Shown in pieces: positions 1 through 7,317 of a DNA stretch of 14,596 nucleotides. Source of the stretch: Clostridiaceae bacterium. GTDB lineage: Bacteria > Bacillota > Clostridia > Oscillospirales > Acutalibacteraceae. The stretch is taken from positions 1 through 14,596 of the forward strand of contig JAEEHZ010000174.1 of the NCBI GenBank assembly GCA_016281115.1. The letters run 5' to 3'. Numbering within the stretch: the first letter of the stretch is position 1; the number at the start of each line of letters is the position of its first letter. The translations under genes were made by a program, and so were the position numbers. Below the pieces are notes generated by a model. That model worked only from the letters and a program-made list of their open reading frames with translations, had not been told where the DNA came from and ran no database searches.

Positions 1-2462
1 CCTACATCGGTAAAGTACAGCTTTTCTGCGGCGGCAGTGTCGTTGCCTGTTGAGGTAAGCTCACTGAACAAAACGTAATAATCAAACCAACCGTCACTGT
101 CACGCTCTGACAAAACACCTTTAGAGGCTGTCTCCAAGCTTAAATCAAGCACAACGTCTTCACAGAGGACCGTCCCGTTTTCATCTTTTAAGCAAAACAG
201 CACTTTACCTTCATTTGTTGTATATGTATAAGAAGGCTTAAATCTGAAACAAAGCGCTTTGCTTTTTGATTTCCAGTTATTTACACGCTCAATATTCCAG
301 GTGCGATTAACAAGATTTGTTACCTCGTTACCGTTGCCCGGGAACGCATATTTCATTTCTGTTATCATTTGCGCAAGGCTTTCTCTGCAAGCTTTAAGAT
401 TAGCCGAAGTAGCCTTTCCGTCATCGTAATTAATATCATCGAACATTGTATCATACAATGCGTTTAATCTTTGCTCATATGAGCTTACGTCAACGCCCTC
501 CGCCTTAAGCTTGTCTATATAGTCACCCGCGATATAAAGATAATCGTAGTCATCTGCGCTTTCTGAAATGTTTTCAACGCGTACGCTGCTTGAAAACCAA
601 CCGTATCCTCCCGTTGACGGGTCACATTTGTTTTTGTCATTTAAGAGCATATAATTGGGGTATACGAGCATACCGTCATCGGCAGCCTGCTGATAGTTGC
701 ACGGGTTTACCCAGGGATTATTAATGGTTTCATTTTCATATATATCCAAGTTTTTATAATAATCTACTGCCCAGTACACTTCTCCCTTTATACCCAGCTT
801 ATACTGCTGCCAACGGTTTATTCTGGCTATGGCTACGGAATTTGTGGTCGAGTGTGAGCCGTCTCCTGCATCATCGCCTGCATTTTGATTTATCATATAT
901 CCGGGCAGGGCTGTGTCATATTTTGAAAAAACACAGCCGTACCACCAGAGGTTCAGATCCGAGTCTGTTTCCAGAGCTCCCATCATAGCATCATAGTCAT
1001 GGCCGCGCGCTGCCACACGGTCGGAAAACTCGTTAAACAGTGGACAATAATCCTTTACGGTGTAATCATCAGGTATATTATACTCTACATCTGTGCAGAC
1101 TGAATTACCGTCTGTATAGCCTTCCGGATATACGTCTGTTATTGTTTGTGAAAATCCTGTCATATTGAAATATTGCATTCCGTGATACAAAATGGGTAAA
1201 TAAGACGTTTTACTTCCGTATGTTTTTTTGTCTGCTACAGAAGTAGTGGCAAAGCACATAATGCTATCCAAAGACTCTATAAGCTTTTCCTTAATTTCCT
1301 CTGAAGGATAAGTGTCATCTATATACTCTTTCACAGCATCTCTCGTACAACTGAATATATAGCTGTTCATTAAAACGTTTTTCATTAAGTTGAGGTCGGT
1401 TGCGTCGGGTTCATCCTGTCCTCGCAAATGAGCATATTCAAGCAAGTCTACGCCCGTTTCAACAGATTTGTCCGCCAATCCCTTAAGCACCGTCTGCAAA
1501 CCCAGTAAACCGTAAACATTGCCGCTTGAACCGACGTGCTTTTGATCGTACTGAGAAATAAACCTGTAACCTCCCTGTTGAATGTAATAAGGATTCAGGC
1601 TGTAATACGGAGTTTTGCTTGTGGTAACATGTGTATAAACGCTGTTTACATAATTATTAAGATCTGAGTAAGAATAGTTTCTCGCATAAGTTATTGTCTT
1701 GCCTGTTCCTATTTTTTTGTTATTTAAAAATTGAGTTATAAGTTCTCCATGGGTATCTACACTCAAACCACTTGTCGCCAATGTATCCACGTCTTTTCCC
1801 AAATAAGAGCTTAAACGTGTAACATTTTTTGTCTGCTGCGGTAATTCAAAATCATATACCGTAAGCTTCATCGGCAAATCTTGAGCGACGCCGTCGCATG
1901 TTACGGTAAGCGTTGCGGTGTATGTCCCCGGTTTTGTTCCCGAAGGAACATCAACGGAGAGCCAAATACCCTGGTTGTTGCCGTTAGTCGTGTCCAAGCG
2001 ATTATAGCCCTCGCCCACTGCCATATTATAGTCAATAAGGGCGTCGGGATACCAACCCAGGCCAGTGTACATTGCAGAGTTAGAGGAAGAGTAAACCAGT
2101 TTGTCAACGTTTACATACCACTCAAAAGCTTTATCAAGTTTATTCGCCGGTATGGTACCTGAACTGCCGATAAAATCAGTAGAAGATATTGTAATGCTGT
2201 TTATATTTTGAGTGGAATTTATGATTATCTGCGCAGACTCACGCTCGTTGGCAGCTGCGGAAAATTCTATCGGTGAAGATGTACTTATAGCCTTAAGCTC
2301 ACTGTCAACGTAATTGTTTTTCTTTATAATTTTTGAGTTGGGCAAAGATTTGATAGTTACATTGCCTGCCGCATATGCTGTAGGCGATGATAACACACCC
2401 ATAGACACAAGCATCGTTATTGACACCAAAAAACTTAAAGATTTAAATAACAACTTTTTCAT
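1..2462 (-). CDS. Secreted GH123/DUF4091-like glycoside hydrolase, C-terminus beyond the window
   Basis: The frame is open from an ATG at 2462 to the left edge (820 codons, no stop). The start is MKKLLFKS with AAAGGTAGTGAG just upstream. Residues 1-31 form a signal peptide (KK, hydrophobic core, PTAYA-A cleavage area), so the protein is exported. Family-type signatures: NERESAQ at 72-78, matching the N-terminal beta-domain of GH123/DUF4091 proteins; PGTY at 178-181; an acidic pair in QDEP at D350-E351, where GH123 enzymes carry the Asp-Glu pair for substrate-assisted catalysis; WWYGC at 506-510; YWAVDYY near 563-569; and DDGMLVYPN at 595-603, typical of DUF4091. Residues after about 620 look like an added beta-rich module, perhaps carbohydrate binding. 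No LPXTG motif is visible, but the C-terminus is missing. Founding GH123 members are beta-N-acetylgalactosaminidases; the substrate here is unknown. It has its own promoter and is separated from lysS by a terminator. Confidence 0.72.
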   Translation of the reverse strand, partial: MKKLLFKSLSFLVSITMLVSMGVLSSPTAYAAGNVTIKSLPNSKIIKKNNYVDSELKAISTSSPIEFSAAANERESAQIIINSTQNINSITISSTDFIGSSGTIPANKLDKAFEWYVNVDKLVYSSSNSAMYTGLGWYPDALIDYNMAVGEGYNRLDTTNGNNQGIWLSVDVPSGTKPGTYTATLTVTCDGVAQDLPMKLTVYDFELPQQTKNVTRLSSYLGKDVDTLATSGLSVDTHGELITQFLNNKKIGTGKTITYARNYSYSDLNNYVNSVYTHVTTSKTPYYSLNPYYIQQGGYRFISQYDQKHVGSSGNVYGLLGLQTVLKGLADKSVETGVDLLEYAHLRGQDEPDATDLNLMKNVLMNSYIFSCTRDAVKEYIDDTYPSEEIKEKLIESLDSIMCFATTSVADKKTYGSKTSYLPILYHGMQYFNMTGFSQTITDVYPEGYTDGNSVCTDVEYNIPDDYTVKDYCPLFNEFSDRVAARGHDYDAMMGALETDSDLNLWWYGCVFSKYDTALPGYMINQNAGDDAGDGSHSTTNSVAIARINRWQQYKLGIKGEVYWAVDYYKNLDIYENETINNPWVNPCNYQQAADDGMLVYPNYMLLNDKNKCDPSTGGYGWFSSSVRVENISESADDYDYLYIAGDYIDKLKAEGVDVSSYEQRLNALYDTMFDDINYDDGKATSANLKACRESLAQMITEMKYAFPGNGNEVTNLVNRTWNIERVNNWKSKSKALCFRFKPSYTYTTNEGKVLFCLKDENGTVLCEDVVLDLSLETASKGVLSERDSDGWFDYYVLFSELTSTGNDTAAAEKLYFTDV

Positions 2463-2561
2463 TATCTCACTACCTTTGATAAAATTATTCTTTACACAGT
2501 ACGACGTCCGGAACAAATAGTTTTATAACTACGCCCCCATTATTGTAATACACTTAGGTAA

Positions 2562-2590
2562 ATTATATCTTAATACGCTGTAAAAATCAA
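2562..2590 (-). promoter_or_regulatory. Sigma-A-type promoter for the GH123-like gene
   Basis: On the minus strand a -35 box TTGATT (2585-2590) is followed after exactly 17 bases by a perfect -10 box TATAAT (2562-2567). The start site would fall near 2555, giving a leader of about 90 bases before the ATG at 2462. The rest of the gap (2463-2635) is AT-rich with no gene and no recognisable riboswitch; it contains only a short tagtt/aacta dyad around 2518-2531. Confidence 0.6.
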
Positions 2591-2635
2591 TATATTTACT
2601 TAAAAATATGGTACATTTACATAAAACTTAAAGGC

Positions 2636-2683
2636 AAAAAGCAACGACCCCCGAAAATCGCGTAAACCAGCGACTTTCGGGGG
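2636..2683 (-). terminator. Rho-independent terminator of greA-lysS
   Basis: An inverted repeat (arms 2648-2661 and 2670-2683, cccccgaaaatcgc with gcgactttcggggg, one mismatch, 8-base loop) lies 8 bases beyond the lysS stop. On the minus strand it is followed, after a 7-base gap, by a run of five T (2636-2640) and then further T-rich sequence. It insulates the GH123-like gene from the housekeeping operon. Confidence 0.78.
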
Positions 2684-2691
2684 CAGTTAAA

Positions 2692-4197
2692 TTATTTATC
2701 TATAGGCTTCATTGTGGGGAACAGCAATACGTCTCTTATAGACGCGCTGTCGGTAAGCAGCATAACAAGTCTGTCTACACCAAATCCCAATCCGCCCGTG
2801 GGGGGCATACCGTACTCAAGTGCGGTAATATAATCATAGTCGACCTCGGATTTGCAATTGGGGTCTGCGGCTTTCTTTATGGCTACCTGCTTTTCAAAAC
2901 GCTCTTTTTGATCTATGGGGTCGTTAAGCTCGCTGAAAGCGTTGCCGTATTCCGTAGCATTAATAAAATACTCAAAGCGCTCTGTGAACGCAGGATCATC
3001 GGGCTTACGCTTTGCAAGCGGGCTGTTCTCAACAGGATAATCATATATAAATGTGGGTTGAATGAGCTTTTCTTCTACAAATGCGTCGAACAGCTCTGCA
3101 AGCACTGTACCCTTTGTTGCGTCTGCGGCAACCTCTACATTGTGTTCTTTGGCACATTTACGTGCGTCTTCGTCAGTAGCCCAATCGTTATAGTCGCAGC
3201 CGCTGTACTTCTTGACTGCCTCAACCATCGTAAGGCGCTCCCAGTGTCCCATATCTATCTCTATTCCCTGATATGTTATAACCGTGCTGCCGCATATTTT
3301 TTCCGCAAGCGATTTATACAGTTCTTCCACAAGGTCCATCATACCGTGGAAATCGGTAAAGGCTTCGTATAACTCTATTGTTGTAAACTCGGGATTGTGC
3401 TTTGTGTCCATTCCCTCATTTCTGAATATTCTGCCAACCTCATAGACCTTGTGCATACCGCCTACTATAAGCCTTTTGAGGTAAAGCTCGGTTTCTATGC
3501 GCAAATACATCTCCATATCGAGAGTATTATGGTATGTTTTGAAAGGACGGGCAGATGCGCCTATCTCTATCGGTAAAAGTATTGGAGTATCTACCTCCAA
3601 ATAGCCCTTTGAGTCAAGGTATGCGCGTATCTCACGCAATATCTGCGAACGCTTTATAAACGTGTCGCGTACCTCGGGGTTAACTATGAGGTCAACGTAA
3701 CGCTGACGGTAACGGGTGTCAGTGTCCTTTAAGCCGTGGAACTTTTCGGGAAGCGGCAACAAGGATTTCGACAAAAGCTCTATGTGCTGTGCGTGTATGG
3801 ATATTTCGCCTGTTTGTGTTTTAAACACAAAACCTTTTACACCGATAATATCGCCTATATCCCACTTTTTGAAAGATTTATAATCTTCCTCACCTACATC
3901 GTCGCGTCTTACATAAAGCTGTATGTCGCCTTCTCCGTCGCGGAAACCCACAAAACTTGCCTTGCCCATAATTCTGCGGCTTATTATTCTGCCGCCAAGG
4001 GAAACTACCTTACCCTCGTATTTCTCAAAGTCGGCTTTGATTTCTACCGAAGATGAATCTGTTTCATATTTTGTTTTTATAAAAGGGTCGCAGCCTGCTT
4101 CTCTCAAAGCCTGAAGCTTGTCTCTGCGAACCTGTAATATCTCGCTTAAATTCTGCTCGCTGTTTTCGAGCTGTGCAGTGTTGTTATTTTCACTCAT
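2692..4197 (-). CDS. lysS: Lysyl-tRNA synthetase, class II
   Basis: Charges tRNA-Lys with lysine in the cytosol. The 501-residue length is normal for the bacterial class IIb enzyme. The N-terminal OB-fold anticodon-binding domain covers about residues 64-150 (VVSLGGRI, MGKASFVGFRDG). The catalytic core follows, with motif 2 RIFRNEGMD at 256-264 and HNPEFT at 267-272, and motif 3 GLGFGVDRLVMLL at 469-481. The ATG at 4197 has a GAGAGGAC ribosome site 8 bases upstream. The greA stop is only 24 bases upstream, so the two genes form one operon, a common Firmicutes arrangement. Odd points: the usual THHN reads TYHN (221-224), and the usual IAPELYL reads IETELYL (234-240). The residues that define the fold are intact, so this is probably a functional clade variant. 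Confidence 0.97.
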   Translation of the reverse strand: MSENNNTAQLENSEQNLSEILQVRRDKLQALREAGCDPFIKTKYETDSSSVEIKADFEKYEGKVVSLGGRIISRRIMGKASFVGFRDGEGDIQLYVRRDDVGEEDYKSFKKWDIGDIIGVKGFVFKTQTGEISIHAQHIELLSKSLLPLPEKFHGLKDTDTRYRQRYVDLIVNPEVRDTFIKRSQILREIRAYLDSKGYLEVDTPILLPIEIGASARPFKTYHNTLDMEMYLRIETELYLKRLIVGGMHKVYEVGRIFRNEGMDTKHNPEFTTIELYEAFTDFHGMMDLVEELYKSLAEKICGSTVITYQGIEIDMGHWERLTMVEAVKKYSGCDYNDWATDEDARKCAKEHNVEVAADATKGTVLAELFDAFVEEKLIQPTFIYDYPVENSPLAKRKPDDPAFTERFEYFINATEYGNAFSELNDPIDQKERFEKQVAIKKAADPNCKSEVDYDYITALEYGMPPTGGLGFGVDRLVMLLTDSASIRDVLLFPTMKPIDK

Positions 4198-4221
4198 ATT
4201 ATCATTGTCCTCTCACAAAAC

Positions 4222-4692
4222 TTACAGCAATTCAAGAATCTTAAATTTTACCAAGCCCACAGGTATCTCAGCTTCTACCGTATCTCCTGTTTTGGCTCCG
4301 AGCAAAGCTCTGCCGATAGGCGACTCGTCAGATATCTTACCCTCAAGAGGGTTGGCTTCATTTGAGCCCACAATACTGTAAACACATTCTTTTTTGCCGT
4401 CCATTTTTAATACTTTAACGGTAGAGCCAATGTGAACATGTTCGCTGCTTAAGGTTGAGCTGTCAAGAACTTTAGCGTTTTTGAGCGTTTGCTCAATTTC
4501 GGCAATTCTAGCTTCAAGTATTGCCTGCTCGTTTTTGGCGTCGTCGTATTCGCTGTTTTCGGATAAATCTCCGTATGATCTTGCAATTTTGATTTTCTCT
4601 GCCATTTCTTTTCTTTTGACAGTTTTACATTCTTCAAGTTCTGCCTCTAACTTTTTCAGGCCCTCTTCAGTTAATATAAATTGCTTTTGCAT
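4222..4692 (-). CDS. greA: Transcription elongation factor GreA
   Basis: GreA enters the RNA polymerase secondary channel and stimulates cleavage of the transcript's 3' end in backtracked complexes. The chosen start MQKQFILT gives 156 residues, close to the family norm of about 158. Residues 1-75 form the antiparallel coiled coil, with the acidic tip GDLSENSEYDDA at 41-52 (D42 and E45 match the catalytic acidic pair). The C-terminal FKBP-like domain contains NPLEGKISDESPIGRALLG. The start at 4692 is preceded by AAAGGTGAT (4699-4707) at proper spacing. An upstream in-frame ATG at 4734 is rejected because it sits within a few bases of the predicted transcript start and has no ribosome site. First gene of the greA-lysS operon. 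Confidence 0.96.
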   Translation of the reverse strand: MQKQFILTEEGLKKLEAELEECKTVKRKEMAEKIKIARSYGDLSENSEYDDAKNEQAILEARIAEIEQTLKNAKVLDSSTLSSEHVHIGSTVKVLKMDGKKECVYSIVGSNEANPLEGKISDESPIGRALLGAKTGDTVEAEIPVGLVKFKILELL

Positions 4693-4742
4693 AATTACAT
4701 CACCTTTAAAATTATTTTGTATAGAGCTATACATACTTGTGT

Positions 4743-4771
4743 ATTATATAAAAATCGGATAACAATGTCAA
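4743..4771 (-). promoter_or_regulatory. Consensus sigma-A promoter of greA-lysS
   Basis: On the minus strand TTGACA (4766-4771), 17 bases, then TATAAT (4743-4748): both hexamers are perfect consensus at the optimal spacing. The predicted start is about 4736, leaving a leader of roughly 45 bases before the greA ATG. The -35 box is embedded in TATCACTTG, which recurs inverted at the mntP promoter. Confidence 0.85.
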
Positions 4772-4827
4772 GTGATAGACAAAGGAATTTTTGTTTTTTA
4801 ACCCACATAATATTTAAATATCACTTG
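4769..4827. repeat. Inverted repeat spanning both divergent -35 boxes
   Basis: caagtgata (4769-4777) and tatcacttg (4819-4827) are perfect 9-base inverted copies, centres 50 bases apart, in the greA/mntP divergent gap. Each copy overlaps the first half of a -35 hexamer: TTGACA for greA and TTGTAT for mntP. It could be a shared operator or a coincidence of two AT-rich promoters. Confidence 0.45.
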
Positions 4828-4853
4828 TATTTGCTTATAGGCTGTGGTAAAAT
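4825..4853 (+). promoter_or_regulatory. Promoter of mntP
   Basis: TTGTAT (4825-4830), a 17-base spacer, then TAAAAT (4848-4853), followed by a leader of about 20 bases to the mntP ATG at 4882. The leader is far too short for the yybP-ykoY manganese riboswitch that often precedes mntP genes, and no such motif is seen. Confidence 0.6.
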
Positions 4854-4881
4854 GTGCGAAACGCTTTGTTAAAGACGGGAG

Positions 4882-5460
4882 ATGAACAAAACGACAGCTT
4901 TAGAACTGGTTTTAATATCTGTCGGGCTTGCTATGGACGCCTTTGCGGTATCTGTTTGCAAAGGCTTGGCTATGAAAAAGATAAATTACACACAAGGACT
5001 TGCAACCGCATTTTCATTTGGCTTGTTTCAGGGTGTAATGCCGCTGATAGGCTATTATTTGGGGGCAGGTTTTGAAAAATACATAACGTCTTTTGACCAT
5101 TGGATAGCATTTGTGCTGCTTGCATTTATCGGCGGAAAAATGATTTTCGACGTGATACACGATAGCTCTGACGATGATATGGCAAATGAAAAATTTGATA
5201 TAAAAAATTTGCTTATGCTGTCGCTTGCCACAAGCATAGACGCACTTGCAGTCGGAGTTACATTCGCCTTTTTGAAGGACGGTAACATACTGCTTTCGGC
5301 GGGAACAATTGCAGCAATTACTTTTGTTGTTTCGTTTTGCGGTATAATAATCGGAAATTTTTTCGGCTCCAAATTAAAAAACAAAGCTCAGATCTTCGGA
5401 GGAGTAATATTGATTCTGATAGGATTAAAAATCCTTATTGAACATATTTTAACGGAATAG
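4882..5460 (+). CDS. mntP: Manganese efflux pump MntP
   Basis: A six-helix inner-membrane exporter that relieves Mn(II) excess. The 192-residue length is typical. The family's internal duplication is visible: GLAMDAFAVSVCKGL (15-29) and SLATSIDALAVGVTFAF (114-130) place the conserved acidic residues D19 and D120 in equivalent helices. DHWIAFVLLAFIGGKMI (72-88) closely matches the family. A charged loop (SSDDDMANEKFD, 95-106) separates the two halves. The start is fixed by an in-frame stop 12 bases upstream (4870-4872); the only Shine-Dalgarno-like sequence, GGGAG, abuts the ATG with no spacer, which is unusual. Monocistronic, with its own promoter and terminator, between two minus-strand blocks. 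Confidence 0.95.
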   Translation: MNKTTALELVLISVGLAMDAFAVSVCKGLAMKKINYTQGLATAFSFGLFQGVMPLIGYYLGAGFEKYITSFDHWIAFVLLAFIGGKMIFDVIHDSSDDDMANEKFDIKNLLMLSLATSIDALAVGVTFAFLKDGNILLSAGTIAAITFVVSFCGIIIGNFFGSKLKNKAQIFGGVILILIGLKILIEHILTE

Positions 5461-5463
5461 TAC

Positions 5464-5505
5464 AAACGGCAGCTCGTCTTGGCTTAAGACAGCTGCCGTT
5501 TTTTA
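5464..5505 (+). terminator. Rho-independent terminator of mntP
   Basis: Four bases after the mntP stop: arms aaacggcagct (5464-5474) and agctgccgttt (5491-5501), extended inward by gtctt/aagac, followed by a T-run to 5504. On the minus strand the distal flank is only TTTGTA, so it could terminate the pilus operon from the other side only weakly. Confidence 0.9.
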
Positions 5506-5512
5506 TATTTGT

Positions 5513-6178
5513 TTATTCGATTTTTATTTTGTTTACCCGCTCGCACCTTACCGTAACGCGATACTGTCCGCCTATCGTACAGGTAAATAATGAGAGATCC
5601 GCCTGCCCCGATGTCATTTCCTTAACTTGGTCAGGCTCAAGCGTTTCCAGCGCAAAGACCTTATATTCAAAAACATTGCCGTCCATGTCTACAAGGTTTA
5701 CGGTGTCGCCTATAAGCAATGATGTAAGTGCGCCGAAATGCTTTGTGTAGTTGTGCGCAGCTATAACAAGATCGTCTTTATATGCCGAGCCGCTGTATCT
5801 GCAAGGGGCATATTTCAGGTTATCGTAGCTCCATTTGCTGATTACGGGAAGCTCTAACTTAAGCTTAGGTATTTTTATAACCGCAACGTATTTTTTTCCG
5901 TCTGCGCTTTTTTCCGGCATAGGCATATCGGGGTTAAGAAGATAATCGGGGTATTCAATTCCCGTACCGTCAAAGGAGTCATTTACCCCTGTATTATCAT
6001 CAATCGAGCCGTATCCGGGTATTTGTCCAGACAATGATTTGATTGCATCGCTGACATAATCACCCGCGCGCGTGTCATCGTAAAAATTATATATCGTAAG
6101 AGAAGCGGCAGATATCAAAAGCAAAACGCCTAGTGTAATAAAGAATTTGTATAATATTTTTTTACCTTTGCTTTTCAT
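5513..6178 (-). CDS. Sortase, single-pass, last gene of the pilus operon (class uncertain)
   Basis: A membrane-bound cysteine transpeptidase acting on LPXTG-type sorting signals outside the cell. The 221 residues comprise a short basic cytosolic start, one membrane helix (about 9-30), a linker, then the sortase beta-barrel. The catalytic set is visible: H142 in AAHNY, C200 in LFTCTIGG and R207 in GGQYRVTV. There is no C-terminal membrane helix, which distinguishes it from the class C enzyme upstream. The context LFTC-T-GG-x-YRV resembles class D or B-like clostridial sortases, but class cannot be settled by eye. Its ATG lies inside the end of the small pilin gene (17-base overlap) with an AGAGGAA ribosome site within that gene, implying coupled translation. 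Likely role: wall anchoring or addition of the basal pilin. Confidence 0.88.
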   Translation of the reverse strand: MKSKGKKILYKFFITLGVLLLISAASLTIYNFYDDTRAGDYVSDAIKSLSGQIPGYGSIDDNTGVNDSFDGTGIEYPDYLLNPDMPMPEKSADGKKYVAVIKIPKLKLELPVISKWSYDNLKYAPCRYSGSAYKDDLVIAAHNYTKHFGALTSLLIGDTVNLVDMDGNVFEYKVFALETLEPDQVKEMTSGQADLSLFTCTIGGQYRVTVRCERVNKIKIE

Positions 6179-7277
6179 TTTTTATTCCTCTGCGCTTAAT
6201 TAACAAACCTACGATTACAAATAACAATCCAAGCGCGATCATCATAGGCACAGGCCACCAGAGCACGCCTGTTTGAGGCAAACGTTCATTTTGCGAGTCG
6301 GATGTAATATCATTATTTTTCGGATTATATGAGCTGTCGGTTGAAATTTCACCGTCGGAGTTTGCAGGTCTATAGTCAGTATCGGATGTAATTTTACCCT
6401 CAGAATCAGTTGTCACAGTTTTATCGGTATCGGTCTGCGGTTTGTGCCCTGAACCGCGGTAGGTGTTTGTAAGCCTGTAAGTATTGCCGAACCAAACTCC
6501 TGCCGACATATATCCCTGTATGTCTTCTTCTGCTATTACCCAATTAGACCCTCTCGACAAACGCTCCCATGTGTGCGACCAACGGTTACTTTCGTTTAGT
6601 GTTACACTGTTGTAAAGCTTTCCATCGCAATATATGGAAACCTTGAGCTCTTCCGGCTGTTTTTCCGGATTATTACCGTTATCCCAAACCTTGAGTACGT
6701 GAATGTCGGTGTACGCATCCGAATCTGATGAATCCGGAACTTTTATTCTCTCGGGTTTCGGGTTTGTTGTAATATCGTAATTCCAGTCATATTTTTCGCT
6801 CACACGGTTAGGTAAACCTATCAGGTACGGTGCTGCAGAATAAAGATATCCGTCATATTCGCTCTGCAAGGTGGCGATAAGATATAATCCCGATGCAAGG
6901 TTTTGGAACCTGCACTTACCCGAGTCATCAGTAACACCCGAATACCCGGGAGACACACCGTCACGTACGGCATTTCCGTATAAAACATTGGCTGCTGCCA
7001 TACGGCTCTCGTCGTCCGAACTGTTTATATCCACCGCGTAGCCTGCAAACGGACCGCAAAGCTCAAAGTGAGCATCGTCCGTAAACTCAGCTACCTTAAA
7101 AATATCAAATTTGATTCCCGGCAGGTATTTGCCGGAATATATATATTCGACTGTCAAAGAGGAATCTTGCTCATGCGGCTTTAGATCTGCGGCATCAGCA
7201 CTTAAATGTACAAACATAAATGAAAAAGCCAAACAAAGGCAAAGTAAAACTGCAAATGCTTTTTTGTTCATGAACAT
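6162..7277 (-). CDS. Small CnaB-domain pilin with LPQTG anchor, probable basal subunit
   Basis: A secreted wall-anchored protein of 371 residues. A signal peptide covers about 1-30 (FVHLSADAA). The N-terminal SpaA-like pilin domain (about 31-175) ends in TNPKPE at 171-176, where K174 fits the position of the pilin-motif lysine. A CnaB-type domain (about 190-272) has candidate isopeptide partners K196 (VLKVWDN) and N271 (LTNTY) with E250/E251. A hydrophilic T/S/D-rich stalk (275-332) precedes the sorting signal LPQTG (333-337), a membrane helix and a basic tail KRRGIKNEKQR. The ATG at 7277 has GAGGTGAT upstream; a second ATG two codons later is possible. Located between the polymerase and the second sortase, which suits a basal or anchoring pilin; a minor shaft decoration is the alternative. 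Confidence 0.85.
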   Translation of the reverse strand: MFMNKKAFAVLLCLCLAFSFMFVHLSADAADLKPHEQDSSLTVEYIYSGKYLPGIKFDIFKVAEFTDDAHFELCGPFAGYAVDINSSDDESRMAAANVLYGNAVRDGVSPGYSGVTDDSGKCRFQNLASGLYLIATLQSEYDGYLYSAAPYLIGLPNRVSEKYDWNYDITTNPKPERIKVPDSSDSDAYTDIHVLKVWDNGNNPEKQPEELKVSIYCDGKLYNSVTLNESNRWSHTWERLSRGSNWVIAEEDIQGYMSAGVWFGNTYRLTNTYRGSGHKPQTDTDKTVTTDSEGKITSDTDYRPANSDGEISTDSSYNPKNNDITSDSQNERLPQTGVLWWPVPMMIALGLLFVIVGLLIKRRGIKNEKQR

Positions 7278-7317
7278 TTAATATCACCTCTTTGATTAAC
7301 ATTTTGTTGCCGAAAGG

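Noticed and set aside
4693..4734. An upstream in-frame ATG that would extend GreA by 14 residues.
   Set aside because: It lies about two bases from the predicted transcript start, has no ribosome site, and the extension is absent from the family; AAAGGTGAT precedes the downstream ATG.
4735..4881. A manganese (yybP-ykoY) riboswitch before mntP.
   Set aside because: The leader after the predicted start site is only about 20 bases and the characteristic conserved loops are not present.
6140..6170. An A7 tract near the start of the second sortase gene as a phase-variation switch.
   Set aside because: Seven bases is too short to argue for slippage in an AT-rich genome and the frame is intact.
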